Origin: Parascedosporium putredinis
Lineage: Eukaryota; Ascomycota; Sordariomycetes; Microascales; Microascaceae
Assembly: GCA_949357655.1 (NCBI GenBank)
Contig: CASHTG010000020.1
Location: 1,426,001 to 1,490,000, forward strand
Length of the DNA stretch: 64,000 nucleotides
Direction of reading: 5' to 3'
Shown here: in pieces, positions 59,300 to 64,000 of the stretch
Layout of the letters: every line of letters begins with the position of its first letter
Position numbering within the stretch: the first letter of the stretch is position 1
Program-made: the position numbers and the translations under genes
Notes under the pieces: model-generated
The model's input: only the letters and a program-made list of their open reading frames with translations
Database searches by the model: none
Told to the model about the DNA's origin: nothing

Positions 59300-60915
59300 A
59301 TGAAGGCGCGCCAGCGGAATTTGATCGCCGCCTGCATCTTCACCATCACGGCCTTCTTTTTCCTCTTTCCCCGCGCGACGGCCTCTCGTACGACCTGCGC
59401 AGCGCGCCAGCCCCGCAAAAACCGAAAGAGCAACCCGAATCGCCGCCCAAGCAACAGCAGCAGCAGCAGCAGCAAGCCGACAGCAGCTCTCGCCATGGCG
59501 GCCCCGTCGCGGGCTTCGTCGACTTCTCCGTCACCGACCGACCCCTGATGCCCGCGCAAGACCCCTATGCGAGCAGATGCCCGGCCAAAACAGTAGCATC
59601 GTGCTCATCGTCAAGACGGGCGCCACCGAGGCGTTTAGCAAAATCCCGACCCAGCTGCAGACGATCCTGCGGTGCGCGCCCGACGTCCTCGTCTTCTCCG
59701 ACATGGAGCAGACCATTGCGGGGTGCACGTGCGCGACTCGCTCGATACCGTGCAGGACAAGATCAAGGCCGGCGACGACTTCAACCTGTACCGCGCGCAA
59801 AAGGAGTGCCTGGTCGCCCAGGCCGACTGCACCCGCCACCGCGACAAGAACAAGGAGGGCTGGAACATGGACAAGTACAAGAACATCCACATCGCCGAAA
59901 AGGCCTACAACCTGCGGCCCGGCAGGGACTGGTACGTCGTCATCGACGCCGACACCTACCTCTTCTGGACCACCCTTGTCGCCTTCCTCGAGCGCCTCGA
60001 CCCGACGCGCAAGCTCCTGCTCGGCAGCATCGCGCACTACCTCGATTTTCCCTTTGCCCACGGCGGTAGCGGCTACATCATGTCGCGCGGCGCCATGGAC
60101 GATTTCGTGGGCGGCCATCCGGGCATCGGCAACACGTACGATAAGAGGGCGTCCGAGGTGTGCTGTGGCGATTGGATGTTTTCCAAGGCCATGAAGGAAA
60201 CGTCGGACATTCCCGTGACGCAAGCGGTATGATTGAAATATTTCCTCTATCCACCTTGCTCCCTTTGCCGTCTCATGCTAACGTTGTTGATGCTTCTCGC
60301 TAGTTCCCCACCATCAACGGAGACAAGATCTGGAGCATGTCCTTTGGCCCCACGCACTGGTGCCAGCCCCTAGCCACCATGCACCACGTCGACAGCGAAG
60401 AAATGTCCCTCTTCTGGGAATATGAGATGAAGTTCTACCTCAAAAACACCCTCCCCGGCGGACCGGGCCCCCGACCCATCCTCCTCCGCGACATGTACCA
60501 AGAGTACTACGTCCCCAAGTCCACCGAGACCCGCGAGAACTGGAACAACATCAGCGACGACTGGATCTACCTCGACCGCGCACCCCACAACGACGACGAA
60601 AAATCCCGCCGCGTCATGACCTTTGGCCAGTCCGCCACCGAAAAGGCCGCGGCCAAGTCCCTCGAAAACTGCCGCGCCGCCTGCGAGAAGAGGCCGGAAT
60701 GCTTCCAGTACTCGTACTTTGGCGACGGCAAGTGCGGCTTGGCCAAGTCCTTCAAGATTGGCTACCCCACCAACCGCGAGGAGGATCCCGCCAAGAGGCA
60801 GACGTCGGGCTGGCTCGGGGAGAGGATCAAGGCGTGGGTGGATGAGCAGGGCGAGTGCGCCGCGCCCGTGTGGCCCGTCGTGAAGAAGGGCCTCTTTGGC
60901 ATGGGGACGTCGTAA
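59300..60915 (+). CDS. GT31-like type II glycosyltransferase with C-terminal PAN/apple-like region
   Basis: Golgi-type glycosyltransferase of about 510 residues. The N-terminal membrane anchor is LIAACIFTITAFFFLF right after MKARQRN. A stem with a Gln-rich run (eight CAG-type codons near 59450) follows. The catalytic part has SSIVLIVKTGATEAFSKIPT, LRCAPDVLVFSDMEQTI, RPGRDWYVVIDADTYLFWTT with the DxD metal site, and FAHGGSGYIMSRGAMDDFV, as in fungal fringe/GT31 proteins. Exon 2 starts at about 60304 with FPTINGDKIWSMSFGPTHWC. The C-terminal region has six cysteines (NCRAACEKRPECFQYSYFGD, KCGLAKSFKIG, GECAAPVW) like a PAN/apple module. Three breaks, near 59367 (CCCC), 59562 (CCCC) and 59738 (GGGG), each one base short, are probably errors. 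Confidence 0.83.
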
Positions 60916-62034
60916 CGCGCCATATCTTCTAATCTCTCCTTCCTCTTGTCCTCACCCTCATCCTCGCCCCCCTTCACTCTTCTTCCTCGGAGCGCTACCA
61001 ACACTTCTTTTTCAAACGGGTTCAATGGGTTCAGTTACGCCGTGCAAATCATCCACATATAACTTTAGCGCAGCATCTGCTTTTTTCTTCTCTTTTCCTT
61101 TGCTCTTGTTCTTCAATCTCACCACGTCCTCTTATCCTTTTTTCTTCCTCTTGTTTTTTCTTCTTCCTCTATTTCTTCTTAATTTTGAAACGAAACGATA
61201 CGAAAAAGGAAGAAAAATGTGGCGTGGATGGTATGGCATGTTTCTGGGTTTTCAAAGGCGGCGGAGGGCCACGTTTAAACAAAAAAATGAGAGAAGAAAA
61301 AAACTAGCCATAGACATGTTAATGCGTCCAGGAGTTAGTCCTGGATTCGAAATGTACGATAGATTCCTAAGAAAAAAGGAAGAGAACCAAAGAAATACAA
61401 CGCATGTCTTCACTGCACGTCCCATCAAACGGGCTCTTCGCCGAATTCGCGTGTTGATCTCCATCTCTCGTGGTTCAATCTGACCAGTTTCGCTCGACAG
61501 GGCACCTTTCTTTCGATTTTACCCCTCCCCTCTTTTGCGTCCGATCTTGAGTCTTTTTTAGCTTCATTGGAACAGTGTCGCGTGCGAGAGAGACATTTTG
61601 GTCCAGCCCTCGCCATGACTGGTGCCAGTGCTTGAGACATTGGACGAGCCATACCGCATCCGCCGCGACAGAGGGACACAAGAACGAAAATTCGAATGTA
61701 GCAGAACACTGCGCTAGTCACTGACGTCACGGGCGAAAACGATTGATCAATGGGATGTTCAGGGTGGATCCAGGATTCCTTCCCCATTGACCTTCCCAGG
61801 AGAAGATGCTCCAAGATTGTGAGTGGCAACCTTCTCCACACTTGTTCGTCCCGACAATTCAATGTTGTCGATCCTCGAGCAGGATTGGTGATATTCGAGA
61901 TGCAATGCGCATTCCCAGTTCCCATTTCCCCTCATCCAGGGCAAAGGAGCCATGAAATAAATCTTGAGAAACGAACATTGAAAACAACGAAGAAAAAATG
62001 ACGAGGGAAAAAAAGCGATAATCAGGGGAAAAAA
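60916..62034. other. Intergenic stretch
   Basis: 3' flank of the glycosyltransferase and a T-rich tract. A perfect 7-bp hairpin (TCCAGGA, five-base loop, TCCTGGA) is present near 61327-61345; its role is unknown. No gene was supported. Confidence 0.45.
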
Positions 62035-62153
62035 ACATACAACACCGGGGATTCGCTGGTCGTCACCGACCCAACTACTAGTCCGGCGCTTCGCAGCTTA
62101 TGTACAGGGGAGCGGACGGGACCCTCAGTATTCTACGAGCTATGGTCGTATGT
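62035..62153 (-). rRNA. 5S ribosomal RNA (isolated copy)
   Basis: Intact 119-nt gene 7 kb from the other three, again on the minus strand, with conserved ends, internal promoter and TTTTTTCCCC terminator. CTTATAAC lies about 25-31 bases upstream. Confidence 0.94.
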
Positions 62154-63232
62154 GCTAGTCTTTGCAAGTTGGGACGGTTATAAGGCCAATTGCTCCATCC
62201 AGTGTCGTTGAGACCATTGAAGCACATCATCCTCCGAACATCGTGGACGAGCAGTAGTTCGCGATGCAAAAAGAAAAACGAACCACGTGCTGAGCCGAAC
62301 TCCCGGGGTCGACGATGACGATTCCAAGTAAGCCTGGAGCAATGCTCCCCATTTCCCCCATTTTCCCTCTCGCCTCCACAACGGAGCCTACGTCAATGGA
62401 TAAAAAAGAAACAGCTTGGGAGGAGAAGGGTAATTGCGCCGGAGCTAATGCGGTCCATTTCCGTCCGCACCAGAGACCGTGTATCATTTTCCCCGCTTGG
62501 CAGGTGCATCTTGCCTCTCTCCCAAGCTTTTTCTGCCCTTGTGCTTGAAGATCGCCGAGACCCTGGCCCGTAATCATTGCTCCTCTCAGGGCTTCATGAT
62601 AGCCCGATTGGCCGATTGGTGGTGGGGCGGGCGGGCTCTTCCTGGCTTGAACGCGAGGGAGGAGTTTCCGTCCGATCTCAATGGCACCTTGGTTTGCGTT
62701 TTTTGGCATTCGCTGTTGTGATTTTGTTTTTCTTCCATTCTTTTCATTCTTCCGCCCTTAATCTGAGCAATTACTGTTCGTGTCTTGGCTATCTTTTTTT
62801 CCTTTTTCTGCGTTCGTTTATTTATAACTGTGCCGATCCCCGCAAGAGGCAATCGCGTCAATCTAAGGTGCATGTAAACCGTGCAGTCGCTTGCGTCCTC
62901 GGCACCAGGTTCTTGGTTTTTTTCCCCGTCGAATTTCTATTAAAGGTTCTTCAATCTCGACGTTGCGGTTTGATTGCTTGAACAAAAAAGGTTGTGTTGA
63001 TCAGCGGAATTGTCCCCGTCTCCAAGGTTGATTTACACTTGATCAACGACGCGCTTTTCGCCTTGCTTCTCTTTCCCTTCTCTCTTCTCTTTTCGAAGCC
63101 GGCGACTTCTTCATAAGGGATCTCAAAAGGCCCCCTTCGACCACACTCTCCTAGTGATTAGAGGCATCCCTCCCTCCCAACCAAAAAAAAAAAACAACAC
63201 TAGGTGTCCTCACTTCCCCACCCTCGCTCGCC
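62154..63232. other. Intergenic stretch
   Basis: No gene was seen. The last 300 bases are T/C-rich with an A-run (63182-63194), as in the leader of the S13 gene. Confidence 0.45.
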
Positions 63233-64000
63233 ATGCGCCTCAACCTCCTCGCCACGGCCGCCCTATGGCTCACCTCCCAGGCGCGCGCCGACGACGACTT
63301 TAGCGCCCGCGTCGCCGAGATCCTCTCACGGCCCACCTTTGCCGACGCCACCGTCGGCATCAAGGTCACAGACCTCGGGTGCGGCAACGTCGTCTACAGC
63401 ACCGGCTCCGACGCGCCCCTGATCCCCGCCTCCAACCAGAAGCTCCTCACCTCCACCGTCGCCCTCGCGAAACTCGGCCTCGACTTCACCTACGACACCA
63501 AGATCTTTGGCAGCTGTCCCATCAGCAAGAAGGGTGGCGTGCTGGACGGGGACCTGTGGATCGTCGGGTCCGGCGACCCTCGCTCAACTCGGAGAGGTTG
63601 GCGGCCATTGCCGCCGACCTGTCCGCCCGGGGCCTCAAGAAGATTACCGGCAAGGTGTACGCCGACGGATCCGTCTTCGATTCCAAGTTCCTCGGCGACG
63701 GCTGGGACCCCGACGACGAGCCCTACTACTACTCTGCCCAGGTGGCGGGCCTCAACACCGACCTCAACGTCGTCAAGGTCAACGTGGCGCCCGGCACCGT
63801 GATCGGCGGCCCTCCCGTGATCAAGATTAGCGGCGTCGCCGAAGCGGATGAAAAGTACGTCAAGATCCAGTCGACCGTCAAGACGACTGCGTCAGGTGGC
63901 CAGGAGAGCCTCGTCTTTGACCGAGTCCGTGGGACCAACACTATTATTCTGGGCGGCTCCATCCCCCAGGCCGCGGGCTCCGTGACTTTTACCATCACCA
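63233..64000 (+). CDS. Secreted D-Ala-D-Ala carboxypeptidase/endopeptidase, family S13 (PBP4-like), cut by right edge
   Basis: A bacterial-type penicillin-binding serine peptidase that hydrolyses D-Ala-D-Ala and cross-links of peptidoglycan. The signal peptide MRLNLLATAALWLTSQARA ends near residue 19. The first catalytic motif SxxK is in LIPASNQKLLTSTVALAKLG (Ser67, Lys70). VGIKVTDLGCGNVVYSTGSD, GDLWIVGSGDP, LSARGLKKITGKVYADGSVF, PYYYSAQVAGLNTDLNVVKV and ESLVFDRVRGTNTIILGGSI match the DacB core including the region of its inserted domains. The SxN and KTG motifs lie beyond the window. One C is missing near 63582 (CCC); restoring it joins GSGDP to SLNSERLAAIAADL. No bacterial neighbour is visible; composition and leader look fungal. 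Confidence 0.86.

Noticed and set aside
61425..61925. Minus-strand frame of 166 residues
   Set aside because: It has no family content, no coding-like composition and no splice context between the glycosyltransferase end and the 5S gene.

Overview
The window is nuclear DNA of a filamentous ascomycete (Pezizomycotina, probably a Sordariomycete; the genus cannot be read from it). The reasons are short GT-AG introns of about 50-130 nt in most genes, dispersed single 5S rRNA genes, fungal STAND/NLR proteins, an AA9 LPMO, a LaeA-like methyltransferase, and AT-rich relics with RIP-like damage beside GC-rich unique genes. Both strands carry genes and there are no operons.

Layout. 0-14 kb: a SNF2/RAD5-like ATPase (cut by the left edge), a UCH deubiquitinase, an F-box protein, an unnamed small gene, a LaeA-like methyltransferase and a fungal-specific protein. 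14-20 kb: a PHS-like MFS permease, a SET-domain protein and a small four-helix membrane protein. 20-32 kb: a lipase-NACHT-WD40 NLR, a CDA-type deaminase, a fructosamine-3-kinase-like enzyme, a retropepsin-like protein and an unrecognised reading frame. 32-42 kb: a GH27 alpha-galactosidase, a 5.2-kb gene-free interval and a large MFS permease. 42-48 kb: a TauD/Jlp1-like sulfonate dioxygenase followed by a Dal5-type permease, a plausible sulfonate-use pair. 48-55 kb: an AT-rich accessory island with two relics of one Tc1/mariner family flanking a broken patatin-NB-ARC-TPR NLR, then three 5S rRNA genes. 55-64 kb: an AA9 LPMO, a GT31-like glycosyltransferase, a fourth 5S gene, and the start of a secreted bacterial-type S13 D-Ala-D-Ala peptidase cut by the right edge.

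One property affects nearly every gene. Conserved proteins jump frame by one base, mostly inside runs of four or more identical bases, and restoring one base recovers the family sequence. This looks like homopolymer undercalling in the assembly rather than gene death, so these loci are called CDS. The 48-54 kb island is different: its stops and lost catalytic residues are C-to-T/G-to-A changes as expected of RIP. No complete biosynthetic cluster is visible. The most interesting content is the pair of NLRs with two different lipid-hydrolase heads, the S13 peptidase and the retropepsin-like protein. Gene ends and introns are hand-read; those called approximate may be off by tens of bases.
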